NCBI RefSeq assembly: GCF_000747155.1
Contig: NZ_AVCK01000001.1
Span: 1-64,000 of the forward strand
Direction: 5' to 3'
DNA from: Arenimonas metalli CF5-1
GTDB lineage: Bacteria > Pseudomonadota > Gammaproteobacteria > Xanthomonadales > Xanthomonadaceae
Length of the DNA: 64,000 nucleotides
A program made the position numbers and the translations under genes. This document shows positions 45,953 to 58,359 of the stretch, in pieces; position 1 is the first letter of the stretch; each line of letters begins with the position of its first letter. Below the pieces are notes generated by a model. The model worked only from the letters and a program-made list of their open reading frames with translations, was not told where the DNA came from and did not search any database.

Positions 45953-48255
45953 GCGCCCAGCCGACCGCCCCGAACGCCGCGCCGGACGTGGTGAACATCG
46001 AGATCAACGGCGTCGCCATGACCGCGCCGAAGGGCTCGATGATCATCCAGGCCGCCGACAAGGCCGGCATCCCGGTGCCGCGCTTCTGCTACCACGAGAA
46101 GCTGCCGATCGCCGCCAACTGCCGCATGTGCCTGGTGGACGTCGAGAAGATGCCCAAGCCCGCGCCGGCCTGCGCCACGCCGGTGATGGAAGGCATGAAG
46201 GTCACCACCCAGACCAAGCGCGCGCTCGATGCGCAGCGCAACGTCATGGAGTTCCTGCTGATCAACCACCCGCTCGACTGCCCGATCTGCGACCAGGGCG
46301 GCGAGTGCGAGCTGCAGGATGTTTCGATGGGCTACGGCCGCTCGGTCTCGCGCTACGTCGACCGCAAGCGCGTGGTCGCCGACGAGGACCTGGGCCCGCT
46401 GGTCGCCACCGACATGACCCGCTGCATCCAGTGCACGCGCTGCATCCGCTTCACCGCGGACGTCGCCGGCACCTTCGAGCTCGGCGGCATGAACCGCGGC
46501 GAGCACCTGCAGATCGGCACCTACGACGGCAAGCCGCTGATGACCGAACTCTCGGGCAACGTCATCGACGTCTGCCCGGTCGGCGCGCTGACCAACAAGG
46601 TCTTCCGCTACCGCGCCCGTGCGTGGGAGCTGGTCGCCCGTGAATCCCTCGGCTACCACGACGCGCTGGGTTCGAACCTCTACCTGCACGCCCGCCGTGG
46701 CGACGTGCTGCGCACCGTGCCGCGCGACAACGAAGCGGTGAACGAGTGCTGGCTGTCGGACCGCGACCGCTATTCGCACCAGGGCCTGGGCGCCGCCGAC
46801 CGCGTCACCCGGCCGCTGCTGCGCGAGGGCGATGCCTGGCGCGAGGCTTCGTGGGACGAGGCGCTGGCGCAGGCCGCCAAGCTGGTGAAGAACGCCGGCG
46901 AATCGCTGGGCGTGCTGGCGCATCCCGCCACCTCGAACGAGGAGGGCGCGCTGCTGGCCTCGCTCGCCAAGGGCCTGGGCACCGGCCACGTCGACCATCG
47001 CCTGAAGGCGCTCGACTTCGCCGACGCCGCCTTCGCCGAAACCTTCGAACTGTCCGCCGCGGCCTTCGACACCGTCGACGCCGTGCTGCTGGTCGGCTGC
47101 AACCTCCGCCACGAGCTGCCGCTGCTGCACCAGCGCCTGCACAAGGCCGGCAAGCGCGGCGCCAAGGTGTTCGCCATCAACCCGGTGGATTTCGAGACCA
47201 CCTTCGCCGTCGCCGGCAAGCGCATCGTCGCGCCGTCGCAGCTGCCGGGCGCGCTCGCCGCGGTCGCGCAGGCCGCCGGTGCCTCGCTGCCCGCCGCGGT
47301 CGCCGCGCAGGACCACGACGGCGCCAAGGCCATGGCCGAGGCGCTGGCCAAGGCCGGCGGCAATGCCGTGATCGTGCTCGGCGAGCTGGCCGAGAACCAC
47401 GCCCAGGCCTCCTGGCTGCGCGCCGCCGCGCGTGCGCTGGCGACCGCCACCGGCGCGAAGCTCAACCGCATCCCGCAGGGCGCCAACGCCATCGGCCTCG
47501 CGCGCCACGGCGTGCGGCCGACGGGGCAGGGCATGCACGCCGGCGCCATGCTGGCGCAGCCGCTGACGGCGTACGTGCTGTACGGCATCGAGCCGCAGTA
47601 CGACTTCGCGCACGGCGCGCAGGCGCTCAAGGCGCTGGCGTCGGCCCAGGTCGTCGTGTTCGCCGCCTACGCCAGCGACGAGCTGAAGAAGCTCGCGCAC
47701 GTCATCCTGCCGATCGGCCTGCTGCCCGAGGTCGAGGCCACGCTCACCAACCTCGACGGCACCGACCAGGCCACCCAGACCGGCGGCAAGCTGCCGGGCG
47801 AGGCCCGCGCCGGCTGGCGCGTGCTGCGCGCCTTGGGCGGCCAGATGGGCCTGCCGGGCTTCGAGTTCACCGACCTGCACGGCCTGCGCGCCGCGCTGGC
47901 GCCCGAGGCGCCGGGGCAGGGCACGGGCCTGGCCGAGGCCGGCAAGGCCGATCCGGGGCTCGAGCGCATCACCAGCACGCCGATCTACCGCGGCGACGCG
48001 GTGCTGCGCCGCGCCGCGGCGCTGAACGCGCATCCGCTGACCCACGGCGCCCGCATCGTGCTGCACCCGGAGGAAGCGCTGTCGCGCGGCCTGTCCGAGG
48101 GCGGCATGGCCAAGGTCGGCGACGGCATCGGCAGCGCGGCGCTGCCGGTGGCCATCAGCGCGCGCGTGGCGAAGGGCGCGGTGTGGATCGAGAGCGGCTA
48201 CGAGGCGACGGCGCCGATGTCGCCGACCGCGCGCCTCGCGGTGGTGGGAGCCTGA
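45949..48255 (+). CDS. nuoG: NADH-quinone oxidoreductase subunit G
   Basis: 768 residues. N-terminal 2Fe-2S ferredoxin domain ([17 protein letters not shown], later PACATPV), then the His/Cys-liganded N5 region ([18 protein letters not shown]), the N4 Cys set ([11 protein letters not shown] and [11 protein letters not shown]), and a molybdopterin-oxidoreductase-like domain from about 230 on. It lacks the extra N7 Cys motif of E. coli-type NuoG as far as I can see. The molybdopterin domain is structural in complex I. nuoH starts 1 nt after the stop. Confidence 0.96.
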
Positions 48256-48256
48256 G

Positions 48257-49315
48257 ATGATCGACGCGATCCGCGACTTCCTCCTGGCCTACGGCGACCT
48301 GGGCCTGGTGGCCTGGACCCTGGCCAAGATCATCGTCATCGTCCTGCCGATCACCATCGGCGTGGCCTTCTTCACCCTGTTCGAGCGCAAGGTGATCGGC
48401 TGGATGCACGTGCGCCAGGGCCCGCAGTACATCGGCGGCTTCCTCGGCATCGGCGTCATCCAGGCCTTCGCCGACGTGTTCAAGATGCTGTTCAAGGAGC
48501 TGGTGATCCCGGCCAACGCCAGCCCGCTGCTGTTCCGGCTGGCGCCGCTGCTGGCGCTGGCGCCGGCGTTCGCGGCCTGGGCGGTCATTCCGTTCGACGA
48601 GGGCGTGGTGCTGGCCGACGTCGATGCCGGCCTGCTGGTGCTGCTGGCCCTGACCTCGATGGGCGTGTACGGCATCATCGTCGGCGGCTGGGCCTCGAAC
48701 TCCAAGTACGCCATCCTCGGCTCGCTGCGTTCGGCGGCCCAGGTGGTGAGCTACGAGATCGCGATGGGCTTCGCCCTGGTCGGCGTGCTGGTCGCCGCCG
48801 GCACCATGAACCTCACCCAGATCGTGCACGCCCAGCAGGGCAGCCTCGGCATCGGCGAGTGGTTCATGTGGCCGTTGTTCCCGCTGTTCGTCATCTACTT
48901 CATCTCCGGCGTGGCCGAGACCAACCGCGCGCCCTTCGACGTCGCCGAGGGCGAGTCCGAGATCGTCGCCGGCTTCCACGTCGAGTACTCCGGTTCGGCC
49001 TTCGCGATCTTCTTCCTCGCTGAATACGCCAACATGATGCTGGTCAGCCTGCTGACCTCGATCCTGTTCATGGGCGGCTGGCTGTCGCCGTTCCCGCCCT
49101 CGTGGGGCTTCCTGGGCGAGCCGGGCTGGTGGTGGCTGGCGCTGAAGTTCGCGTTCTTCGCCTTCTGCTTCGTCTGGTTCCGCGCCTCGTTCCCGCGCTA
49201 CCGCTACGACCAGATCATGCGCCTGGGCTGGAAGATCTTCATTCCGATCACGATCGCCTGGATCTTCGTGACCGCCATCATGGCCTACAACAATTGGTTC
49301 ACGGTCGGGGCCTGA
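48257..49315 (+). CDS. nuoH: NADH-quinone oxidoreductase subunit H
   Basis: 352 residues with about eight membrane helices. Conserved [41 protein letters not shown] and [14 protein letters not shown] lie on the loops that shape the quinone tunnel and first proton channel. nuoI follows after 7 nt. Confidence 0.97.
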   Translation: MIDAIRDFLLAYGDLGLVAWTLAKIIVIVLPITIGVAFFTLFERKVIGWMHVRQGPQYIGGFLGIGVIQAFADVFKMLFKELVIPANASPLLFRLAPLLALAPAFAAWAVIPFDEGVVLADVDAGLLVLLALTSMGVYGIIVGGWASNSKYAILGSLRSAAQVVSYEIAMGFALVGVLVAAGTMNLTQIVHAQQGSLGIGEWFMWPLFPLFVIYFISGVAETNRAPFDVAEGESEIVAGFHVEYSGSAFAIFFLAEYANMMLVSLLTSILFMGGWLSPFPPSWGFLGEPGWWWLALKFAFFAFCFVWFRASFPRYRYDQIMRLGWKIFIPITIAWIFVTAIMAYNNWFTVGA

Positions 49316-49322
49316 GGACGCT

Positions 49323-49811
49323 ATGAACCAGATCAAGAACTACCTCAAGAGCCTGCTGCTGCTGGAGCTGCTGGCCGGCCTGAAGCTGACGCTGGGCTAC
49401 ATGTTCAAGCCCACGTACACGCTCAACTACCCGTACGAGAAGACCCCGCAGTCGCCGCGCTTCCGCGGCCTGCACGCGCTGCGCCGCTACCCGAACGGCG
49501 AAGAGCGCTGCATCGCCTGCAAGCTGTGCGAGGCGGTGTGCCCGGCGCTGGCGATCACCATCGACTCCGAGCCGCGCGCCGATGGCTCGCGCCGCACCAC
49601 CCGCTACGAGATCGACCTGTTCAAGTGCATCTACTGCGGCTTCTGCGAGGAAAGCTGCCCGGTGGACTCGATCGTCGAGACCCACATCCACGAATACCAC
49701 TTCGAGAAGCGCGGCGAGAACGTGGTCGGCAAGCTGCAGCTGCTGGCCATCGGCGACCGCTTCGAGGCGGAAATCGCCGAGCGGCGCGCCGTCGACGCGG
49801 CCTACCGCTGA
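49323..49811 (+). CDS. nuoI: NADH-quinone oxidoreductase subunit I (N6a/N6b)
   Basis: 162 residues. Two ferredoxin motifs, [13 protein letters not shown] and [13 protein letters not shown], ligate clusters N6a and N6b. The N-terminal amphipathic helix ([20 protein letters not shown]) rests on the membrane. Standard length. Confidence 0.97.
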   Translation: MNQIKNYLKSLLLLELLAGLKLTLGYMFKPTYTLNYPYEKTPQSPRFRGLHALRRYPNGEERCIACKLCEAVCPALAITIDSEPRADGSRRTTRYEIDLFKCIYCGFCEESCPVDSIVETHIHEYHFEKRGENVVGKLQLLAIGDRFEAEIAERRAVDAAYR

Positions 49812-49827
49812 GGCAGGGGACGAACCC

Positions 49828-50445
49828 ATGACCTACCAACTCTTCGCTTTCTACGCCTTCGCCACCGTCACCGTGCTCGCGGCGCTGGGCGTGATCCTGG
49901 CGCGCAACCCGGTGCACGCGGTGCTCAGCCTCGTGCTCGCCTTCTTCTCCACCGCCTGCCTGTGGCTGCTGCTGCAGGCCGAGTTCCTCGGCGTGGTGCT
50001 GGTGCTGGTGTACATCGGCGCCGTGATGGTGCTGTTCCTGTTCGTGGTGATGATGCTCGACATCAACACCACGCCGATGCGCGAGGGCTTCACCCGCTAC
50101 CTGCCGCTGACCGGCGCGGTGGTGGTGGTGATGGCGGCCGAGATGGTGCTGCTGATCGGCGGCAAGCGCTTCGAGGTCGGCCTGTCCTCGGTGGACCCGG
50201 CGGCCGCCGCCGGCAAGACCAACCTGCAGTGGATCGGCGAGACCCTGTTCAGCAAGTACATCCTGCCGTTCGAGATCGCGGCGGTGATCCTGACCGTGGC
50301 CCTGGTGGTGGCGGTGATGCTGACCCTGCGCCGCCGCCCCGGCACCAAGCACCAGGACGCCGGCCGTCAGGTGGCCGTGCGCGCCGAGGACCGCGTGCGC
50401 CTGGTCAAGGTGCCGTCCGAACCCCGCCAGGAGGGCAACCCGTGA
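49828..50445 (+). CDS. nuoJ: NADH-quinone oxidoreductase subunit J
   Basis: 205 residues from ATG at 49828, GGCAGGGG upstream. Five membrane helices; [26 protein letters not shown] is the conserved helix 3 with the pi-bulge region. A basic cytoplasmic tail of ~35 residues ends the protein. Its stop overlaps the nuoK GTG. Confidence 0.95.
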   Translation: MTYQLFAFYAFATVTVLAALGVILARNPVHAVLSLVLAFFSTACLWLLLQAEFLGVVLVLVYIGAVMVLFLFVVMMLDINTTPMREGFTRYLPLTGAVVVVMAAEMVLLIGGKRFEVGLSSVDPAAAAGKTNLQWIGETLFSKYILPFEIAAVILTVALVVAVMLTLRRRPGTKHQDAGRQVAVRAEDRVRLVKVPSEPRQEGNP

Positions 50446-50747
50446 TCAGCCTCGGCCATTACCTCGCGCTGGGCGCGGTGCTGTTCTGCATCAGCGTCGC
50501 CGGCATCTTCATCAACCGCAAGAACGTCATCGTGCTGCTGATGTGCATCGAGCTGATGCTGCTGGCGGTGAACATCAACTTCGTGGCCTTCTCGCGCTTC
50601 CTCGGCGACGTCTCGGGCCAGATCTTCGTGTTCTTCATCCTGACCGTGGCCGCCGCCGAGGCCGCCATCGGCCTGGCCATCCTGGTGACGCTGTTCCGCA
50701 ACAAGCGGACCATCAACGTCGCCGAACTCGATTCCCTGAAGGGCTGA
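50442..50747 (+). CDS. nuoK: NADH-quinone oxidoreductase subunit K
   Basis: 101 residues from GTG at 50442 overlapping the nuoJ stop (GTGA). Three membrane helices with the channel glutamates in [17 protein letters not shown] and [11 protein letters not shown]. Standard length for NuoK. Confidence 0.96.
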   Translation: MISLGHYLALGAVLFCISVAGIFINRKNVIVLLMCIELMLLAVNINFVAFSRFLGDVSGQIFVFFILTVAAAEAAIGLAILVTLFRNKRTINVAELDSLKG

Positions 50748-50754
50748 GCGCGCC

Positions 50755-52893
<2,139 letters not shown>

Positions 52894-52912
52894 GACCCAC
52901 AAGGAAGACCTG

Positions 52913-54442
52913 ATGGATGCCAACTGGCCCCTGCTGAGCGTGCTGATCTGGCTGCCGATCCTCGGCGGCCTGCTCACGCTGGCCTTCGGCGACGCCCGCG
53001 CGAACCAGGGCAAGGTGTTCGCCCTCGTGGTGGCGCTGGCGACCTTCGCCGCCAGCCTGCTGCTGTTCGCCGGCCACGACGTCGCCTCCCCGGCGATGCG
53101 CTTCGTCGAAGACCACGCCTGGATCCCCAGCTTCGACATCCGCTACGCCCTGGGCGTGGACGGCATCTCGATCGCGCTGATCGCCCTGACCACGCTCACC
53201 TCGGTGCTTGTGCTGGTCGGCTCGTGGACGTCGATCGACCGCCGCGCTCACCAGTACTTCGCCGCCTTCCTGGTGCTCGAGGGCCTGATGGTGGGCGTGT
53301 TCGCCGCGCTCGACGCCATGCTGTTCTACGTGTTCTTCGAAGGCATGCTGATCCCGATGTTCATCATCATCGGCGTCTGGGGCGGCCCGAAGCGCGTGTA
53401 CGCGTCGATCAAGTTCTTCCTTTACACCTTCCTGGGCTCGGTCTTCATGCTGATCGGCTTGGTGTACCTGTACCTGCGCACGGTGGAGGCGGGCGACCCC
53501 AGCTTCATGCTGGCCGACCTGTACGCCCTGAAGCTGACCGCCACCGAGCAGACCTGGCTGTTCTTTGCCTTCCTGGCGGCGTTCGCGGTCAAGGTGCCGA
53601 TGTTCCCGGTCCACACCTGGTTGCCCGACGCCCACGTCGAGGCGCCGACCGGCGGCTCGGTGATCCTGGCGGCGATCATGCTCAAGATCGGCGGCTACGG
53701 CTTCCTGCGCTTCACCCTGCCGATCGTGCCCGACGCGGGGCAGGAGTGGGCCTGGCTGGTGATCGCGCTGTCGCTGGCGGCCGTGGTCTACATCGGCCTG
53801 GTGGCGCTGGTGCAGGAGGACATGAAGAAGCTGATCGCGTACTCGTCGATCGCGCACATGGGCTTCGTCACCCTCGGCACCTTCATCGCCTTCGCGCTGG
53901 TGCGCGAGCTGGGCAGCACCGACGCCGCCCAGCTGGGCCTGCAGGGCGCGATGGTGCAGATGATCTCGCACGGCTTCATCTCCGGCGCGATGTTCTCCTG
54001 CGTCGGCGTGGTCTACGACCGCATGCACAGCCGCATGATCCGCGACTACGGCGGGGTGGCGAACACCATGCCGTGGTTCGCCGCCTTCTTCGTGTTCTTC
54101 GCGATGGCCAACTCGGGCCTGCCGGGCACGTCCGGCTTCGTCGGCGAGTTCATGGTCATCCTGGCCGCGTTCCAGCACAACGTGTGGGTGGCCTTCGCGG
54201 CCGGCTTCACGCTGATCCTGGGCGCCGCGTACACGCTGTGGATGGTCAAGCGCGTGATCTTCGGCGAGGTGGCCAACCACCACGTCGCCGAACTGACCGA
54301 CATCAACGGCCGCGAGGTCCTGGTGCTGGGCGTGTTCGCGCTCGGCACGCTGGCGCTGGGCGTCTATCCCAAGCCGCTGACCGACCTCATGGAAGCACCG
54401 ATCGCGCAGCTGCTCACCCAGCTCGCCGCCACCAAGCTGTAA
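52913..54442 (+). CDS. nuoM: NADH-quinone oxidoreductase subunit M
   Basis: 509 residues, ~14 membrane helices. Channel motifs FFEGMLIPMFIIIGVWGG, KVPMFPVHTWLPDAHVEAPT and KKLIAYSSIAHMGFV are intact. Antiporter-like proton channel of complex I. nuoN follows after 10 nt. Confidence 0.97.
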   Translation: MDANWPLLSVLIWLPILGGLLTLAFGDARANQGKVFALVVALATFAASLLLFAGHDVASPAMRFVEDHAWIPSFDIRYALGVDGISIALIALTTLTSVLVLVGSWTSIDRRAHQYFAAFLVLEGLMVGVFAALDAMLFYVFFEGMLIPMFIIIGVWGGPKRVYASIKFFLYTFLGSVFMLIGLVYLYLRTVEAGDPSFMLADLYALKLTATEQTWLFFAFLAAFAVKVPMFPVHTWLPDAHVEAPTGGSVILAAIMLKIGGYGFLRFTLPIVPDAGQEWAWLVIALSLAAVVYIGLVALVQEDMKKLIAYSSIAHMGFVTLGTFIAFALVRELGSTDAAQLGLQGAMVQMISHGFISGAMFSCVGVVYDRMHSRMIRDYGGVANTMPWFAAFFVFFAMANSGLPGTSGFVGEFMVILAAFQHNVWVAFAAGFTLILGAAYTLWMVKRVIFGEVANHHVAELTDINGREVLVLGVFALGTLALGVYPKPLTDLMEAPIAQLLTQLAATKL

Positions 54443-54452
54443 GGGAATCCGA

Positions 54453-55904
54453 ATGGCCTTGCCGATGCCCACCCTCGCCGACCTGGTACCGCTGGGACCG
54501 GAAATCTTCGTCTGCGGCGCGGCCTTCGCGCTGCTGATGGTGGACCTGTTCCTGTCCGACCAGCGCCGCGGCCTGACCCACTTCCTGGCCCTGTTCATCC
54601 TGGCCGCGGCGGCGGTGCTGACCGCGCGCGACATGGCGATGGCGCCGGTGTACGGCTTCGCCGACCTGTTCGTGCGCGACACCGCCAGCGACGTGCTCAA
54701 GCTGGCCGTGTACGTGGTGGCGGGCGCGTCCTTCGTCTACGCCAAGCCCTACCTGCAGGACCGCGGGCTGTTCAAGGGCGAGTTCTACGCGCTCGGCCTG
54801 TTCTCGGTGCTGGGCATGATGCTGATGATCTCGGCCAACAGCATGCTGGTGCTGTACCTCGGCCTGGAGCTGCTGGCCCTGAGCAGCTACGGCCTGGTCG
54901 GCATGGACCGCGACAACCCGCGTTCGTCCGAGGCGGCGATGAAGTACATCGTGCTGGGCTCGCTGGCCTCCGGCATGCTGCTGTACGGCATGTCCATGGT
55001 CTACGGCGCCACCGGCAGCCTGCAGCTGGGCGAGATCCACGCCGCCGCGGCCAGCACCGGCGACCGCACGCTGCTGCTGTTCGGCGTGGTGTTCATGCTG
55101 GTCGGCATCGCCTTCAAGTTCGGTGCGGCGCCGTTCCACATGTGGCTGCCCGACGTCTACCACGGCGCGCCGACCGCGATCACGCTGTTCATCGGCTCGG
55201 CGCCCAAGCTGGCCGCGTTCGGCATGGCCTACCGCCTGCTCGAATCCGGCGTCGGCCCGGTCGACGCCTACTGGCAGGACATGGTGGCCTGGCTGGCGGC
55301 GCTGTCGCTGGTGATCGGCAACCTGGTGGCGCTGGTGCAGACCAACCTCAAGCGCATGCTGGCGTACTCGACCATCTCGCACGTCGGCTTCCTGTTCATG
55401 GGCCTGGCGCAGGGCGGGCAGGTGGGTTACTCGGCGGCGATGTTCTACGCCATCAGCTACGCGGTGATGTCCACCGCCGCCTTCGGCGCCATCCTGCTGC
55501 TGTCGCGCAAGGGCTTCGAGGCCGAGGACATCGCCGACTTCAAGGGCCTGTGGGCGCGCAACCCGACCCAGGCCACGCTCGTGATGTTCGTGATGGCCTC
55601 GCTGGCCGGCGTGCCGCCGTTCCTGGGCTTCTGGGCCAAGCTCGAAGTGCTGCGCGCGGCGGTCGATGCCGGCCTGCTGTGGCTGGCGATCGTCGGCGTG
55701 GTGGCGGCCGTGGTCGGCGCCTTCTACTACCTGCGCCTGGTCAAGGTGATGTTCTTCGACGAGCCGGAAGGCGAGGGCGCGCGCATCCATCCGGACGGCC
55801 ACGTGCGCGTGCTGTTCGCCGTCAACGCGGTGGCGCTGCTGGTGCTGGGCCTGTTCGCGGAGTGGATCCTGGCCTGGTGCCGGGTCGCGTTCCCGGTCGC
55901 CTGA
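54453..55904 (+). CDS. nuoN: NADH-quinone oxidoreductase subunit N
   Basis: 483 residues, ~14 membrane helices. YLGLELLALSSYGLVG, FKFGAAPFHMWLPDVYHGAPT and KRMLAYSTISHVGFLFMG mark NuoN. Last gene of the operon; a GCCGGC-TTC-GCCGGC hairpin (55930-55944) in the following promoter spacer may end the nuo message. Confidence 0.96.
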   Translation: MALPMPTLADLVPLGPEIFVCGAAFALLMVDLFLSDQRRGLTHFLALFILAAAAVLTARDMAMAPVYGFADLFVRDTASDVLKLAVYVVAGASFVYAKPYLQDRGLFKGEFYALGLFSVLGMMLMISANSMLVLYLGLELLALSSYGLVGMDRDNPRSSEAAMKYIVLGSLASGMLLYGMSMVYGATGSLQLGEIHAAAASTGDRTLLLFGVVFMLVGIAFKFGAAPFHMWLPDVYHGAPTAITLFIGSAPKLAAFGMAYRLLESGVGPVDAYWQDMVAWLAALSLVIGNLVALVQTNLKRMLAYSTISHVGFLFMGLAQGGQVGYSAAMFYAISYAVMSTAAFGAILLLSRKGFEAEDIADFKGLWARNPTQATLVMFVMASLAGVPPFLGFWAKLEVLRAAVDAGLLWLAIVGVVAAVVGAFYYLRLVKVMFFDEPEGEGARIHPDGHVRVLFAVNAVALLVLGLFAEWILAWCRVAFPVA

Positions 55905-55925
55905 ACCGCTCGATCATCATTGGGC

Positions 55926-55955
55926 TTGCGCCGGCTTCGCCGGCCCCCCTATAAT
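55926..55955 (+). promoter_or_regulatory. Promoter of the initiator tRNA / rimP-nusA-infB operon
   Basis: TATAAT (55950-55955) is a perfect -10, 18 bp after TTGCGC (55926-55931). The tRNA starts 14 nt after the -10, so a short 5' leader is expected. A GCCGGC hairpin inside the spacer may double as a terminator for nuoN transcripts. Confidence 0.75.
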
Positions 55956-55968
55956 GCGCGTCTACTGC

Positions 55969-56045
55969 TGCGGGGTGGAGCAGTCTGGCAGCTCGTCGGG
56001 CTCATAACCCGAAGGTCGCAGGTTCAAATCCTGCCCCCGCTACCA
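55969..56045 (+). tRNA. Initiator tRNA-fMet (CAT), metY-like
   Basis: 77 nt with encoded CCA. Anticodon stem GTCGGG/CCCGA-type with three consecutive G-C pairs around CTCATAA and the GGAGCAG D-arm are initiator features. The first base T1 faces T72, giving the unpaired 1-72 position needed for formylation; E. coli uses C1-A72. It heads the operon rimP-nusA-infB, as metY does in E. coli. Confidence 0.95.
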
Positions 56046-56142
56046 GTTTCTGGCCTTGAACCGAAAGGACTCATTGCCAAGGCTTTTTCCCTCGGGTCGG
56101 CCCAGTTGGCGGCCCCGGGAAGCCGGAACCTGGATGTACCGG

Positions 56143-56170
56143 AAAAGGGCCTCACGGCCCTTTTTTGTTT
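56143..56170 (+). terminator. Rho-independent terminator/attenuator between tRNA-fMet and rimP
   Basis: AAAAGGGCC (56143-56151) pairs with GGCCCTTTT (56156-56164), loop TCAC, then a run of T. It is the most canonical terminator in the window and lies 40 nt before rimP, so downstream genes need read-through, as in the E. coli metY-nusA operon where NusA acts on its own synthesis. The 97 nt before it hold nothing else I recognise. Confidence 0.85.
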
Positions 56171-56208
56171 TCGAAATTCCGCAAACGCAAAGGCACAGGA
56201 CCGAACCG

Positions 56209-56742
56209 ATGACCGGCAAGGCGACTGAAATCGGCGAACTGCTCGCACCCACGGTCGAGGCCCTGGGCCTGGAGCTGCTGGGCATCGAGTTCGCGCCCAC
56301 CGGCCACAGCGCGCTGCTGCGCCTGTACATCGATGCGCCCGGCCGCCTGGTCGGCATCGAGGACTGCGAGGCGGTGAGCCGCGAAGTGGCCGCGGTGCTC
56401 GACGTCGAGGACCCGATCACCTCGCAGTACACGCTGGAAGTGTCCTCGCCCGGCATCGACCGCCCGCTGTTCACCGCCGAGCAGTTCGGCCGCTTCGTCG
56501 GCGAACAGGCCAAGCTGACCCTGCGCATGGCGCAGGACGGCCGCCGCCGCTTCATCGCCCGCATCACCGGCGTCGAGGGCGACGTGGTGCTGCTGGCGCA
56601 CGAGGCCGGCGACATGCGCGTGCCGCACGACAACATCGAGAAGGCGCGCCTGGTCCCGGACCTGGTCGCCCTGGGCCTGGCGGCCCAGCCCAAGCCCACC
56701 GGCCCGGGCGGCACCCGCCGCAAGGCCAAGAAAGAATCCTGA
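56209..56742 (+). CDS. rimP: Ribosome maturation factor RimP
   Basis: 177 residues from ATG at 56209; longer in-frame starts run through the terminator and are rejected. N domain LLAPTVEALGLELLGIEF and LRLYIDAPGRLVGIEDCEAVSREV, then LEVSSPGIDRPLFTAEQF and a C-terminal SH3-like domain with a basic tail. Needed for 30S maturation. nusA follows by 47 nt. Confidence 0.95.
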   Translation: MTGKATEIGELLAPTVEALGLELLGIEFAPTGHSALLRLYIDAPGRLVGIEDCEAVSREVAAVLDVEDPITSQYTLEVSSPGIDRPLFTAEQFGRFVGEQAKLTLRMAQDGRRRFIARITGVEGDVVLLAHEAGDMRVPHDNIEKARLVPDLVALGLAAQPKPTGPGGTRRKAKKES

Positions 56743-56789
56743 TCAAAACCCCGGGGCGGTTGATCCACCCCTGACGGAGCTGGAAAAAG

Positions 56790-58277
56790 ATGAGCAAGGA
56801 ACTGTTGCTGGTGATGGAAGCGGTGGCCAACGAGAAGGGCGTGCCGCGCGCCGTGATCATCGAGGCGATGGAGGCCGCGCTGGCCTCGGCCGCCAAGAAG
56901 CGCTACCACGAGCAGGACGTGTCCGTGCGCGTGTCCATCGACCCGAAGGACGGCAGCTACGAAACCTTCCGCCGCTGGGAAGTGGTGGCCGACGACGTCG
57001 TGATGGAGTCGCCCGAGCGCCAGATCCGCCTGATGGACGCGGTCGACGAGAAGGAAGGCGCCCAGGTCGGCGACTTCATCGAGGAGCAGGTCGAGAACGC
57101 CGAGTTCGGCCGCATCGCCGCCCAAGCCGCCAAGCAGGTCATCGTGCAGCGCGTCCGCGAGGCCGAGCGCGCCCAGGTGCTCGACGCCTGGCGCGACCGC
57201 GTCGGCGAGCTGGTGAACGGCATCGTCAAGCGCGTCGAGCGCGGCAACGTGTTCGTCGACCTCGGCGGCAACGCCGAAGCCTTCATCCCGAAGGACAAGG
57301 CCATCCCGCGCGACGTGCTGCGCCCCGGCGACCGCGTCCGCGGCTACCTGCTGGACGTGCGCGCCGAGCAGCGCGGCCCGCAGCTGTTCATCAGCCGCAC
57401 CGCGCCGGAGTTCATGATCGAGCTGTTCAAGCTCGAGGTGCCGGAAGTCGGCCAGGGCCTGGTCGAGATCAAGGCCGCCGCCCGCGACCCGGGTGACCGC
57501 GCCAAGATCGCCGTGCTCGCCCACGACCACCGCACCGATCCCATCGGCGCCTGCATCGGCATGCGCGGTTCGCGCGTGCAGGCCGTGAGCAACGAGCTCA
57601 ACGGCGAGCGCATCGACATCGTGCTGTGGTCGGACAACCCGGCGCAGTTCGTGATCAACGCCATGGCCCCGGCCGAAGTGCAGTCGATCATCGTCGACGA
57701 AGAGAAGCACTCGATGGACCTCGCCGTCGCCGAGGACAAGCTGGCCCAGGCCATCGGCAAGGGCGGCCAGAACGTCCGCCTCGCCAGCCGCCTGACCGGC
57801 TGGCAGCTCAACGTGATGACCCAGGACCAGGTCACCGCCAAGTCCGAGACCGAGCAGGCCACCGCGCGCCAGCTGTTCATGGACAAGCTCGAGGTCGACG
57901 AGGAGATCGCCGGCATCCTGGTCGCCGAGGGCTTCAGCACCGTCGAGGAAATCGCCTACGTGCCGGCCGCCGAGCTGCTGGCGGTGGAAGGCTTCGACGA
58001 CGACATCGTCGAGGAGCTGCGCGCCCGCGCCCGCGACGCGCTGCTCACCGAGGCCCTGGCGGTCGAGGAAGAGATCGAGGAGCACAAGCCGGCCGACGAC
58101 CTGCTGTCGCTGGACGGCATGGACGAGGCGCTGGCCTACACCCTGGCCGGCCGCGGCATCGTCACCCGCGACGACCTCGCCGACCTGGCCACCGACGACC
58201 TCACCGACATCGAGGACATGGACGCCGATCGCGCCGCCAAGCTGATCATGGCCGCGCGCGCGCACTGGTTCGAGTAA
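56790..58277 (+). CDS. nusA: Transcription termination/antitermination factor NusA
   Basis: 495 residues, E. coli-like. N-terminal RNA polymerase-binding domain (1-~130), S1 domain ([20 protein letters not shown]), KH1 and KH2 ([36 protein letters not shown]), and two acidic C-terminal repeats (about 360-495) that regulate RNA binding. Acts in pausing, termination and rRNA antitermination. Second gene of the operon. Confidence 0.97.
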   Translation: MSKELLLVMEAVANEKGVPRAVIIEAMEAALASAAKKRYHEQDVSVRVSIDPKDGSYETFRRWEVVADDVVMESPERQIRLMDAVDEKEGAQVGDFIEEQVENAEFGRIAAQAAKQVIVQRVREAERAQVLDAWRDRVGELVNGIVKRVERGNVFVDLGGNAEAFIPKDKAIPRDVLRPGDRVRGYLLDVRAEQRGPQLFISRTAPEFMIELFKLEVPEVGQGLVEIKAAARDPGDRAKIAVLAHDHRTDPIGACIGMRGSRVQAVSNELNGERIDIVLWSDNPAQFVINAMAPAEVQSIIVDEEKHSMDLAVAEDKLAQAIGKGGQNVRLASRLTGWQLNVMTQDQVTAKSETEQATARQLFMDKLEVDEEIAGILVAEGFSTVEEIAYVPAAELLAVEGFDDDIVEELRARARDALLTEALAVEEEIEEHKPADDLLSLDGMDEALAYTLAGRGIVTRDDLADLATDDLTDIEDMDADRAAKLIMAARAHWFE

Positions 58278-58359
58278 TCGCCCCGCCTGCGTTTGTTCCA
58301 AGTCGTTCCCCGCACCACCACGCGCGCCCCGGCGCGCCGCCCCAAGGAATCACCAACCA

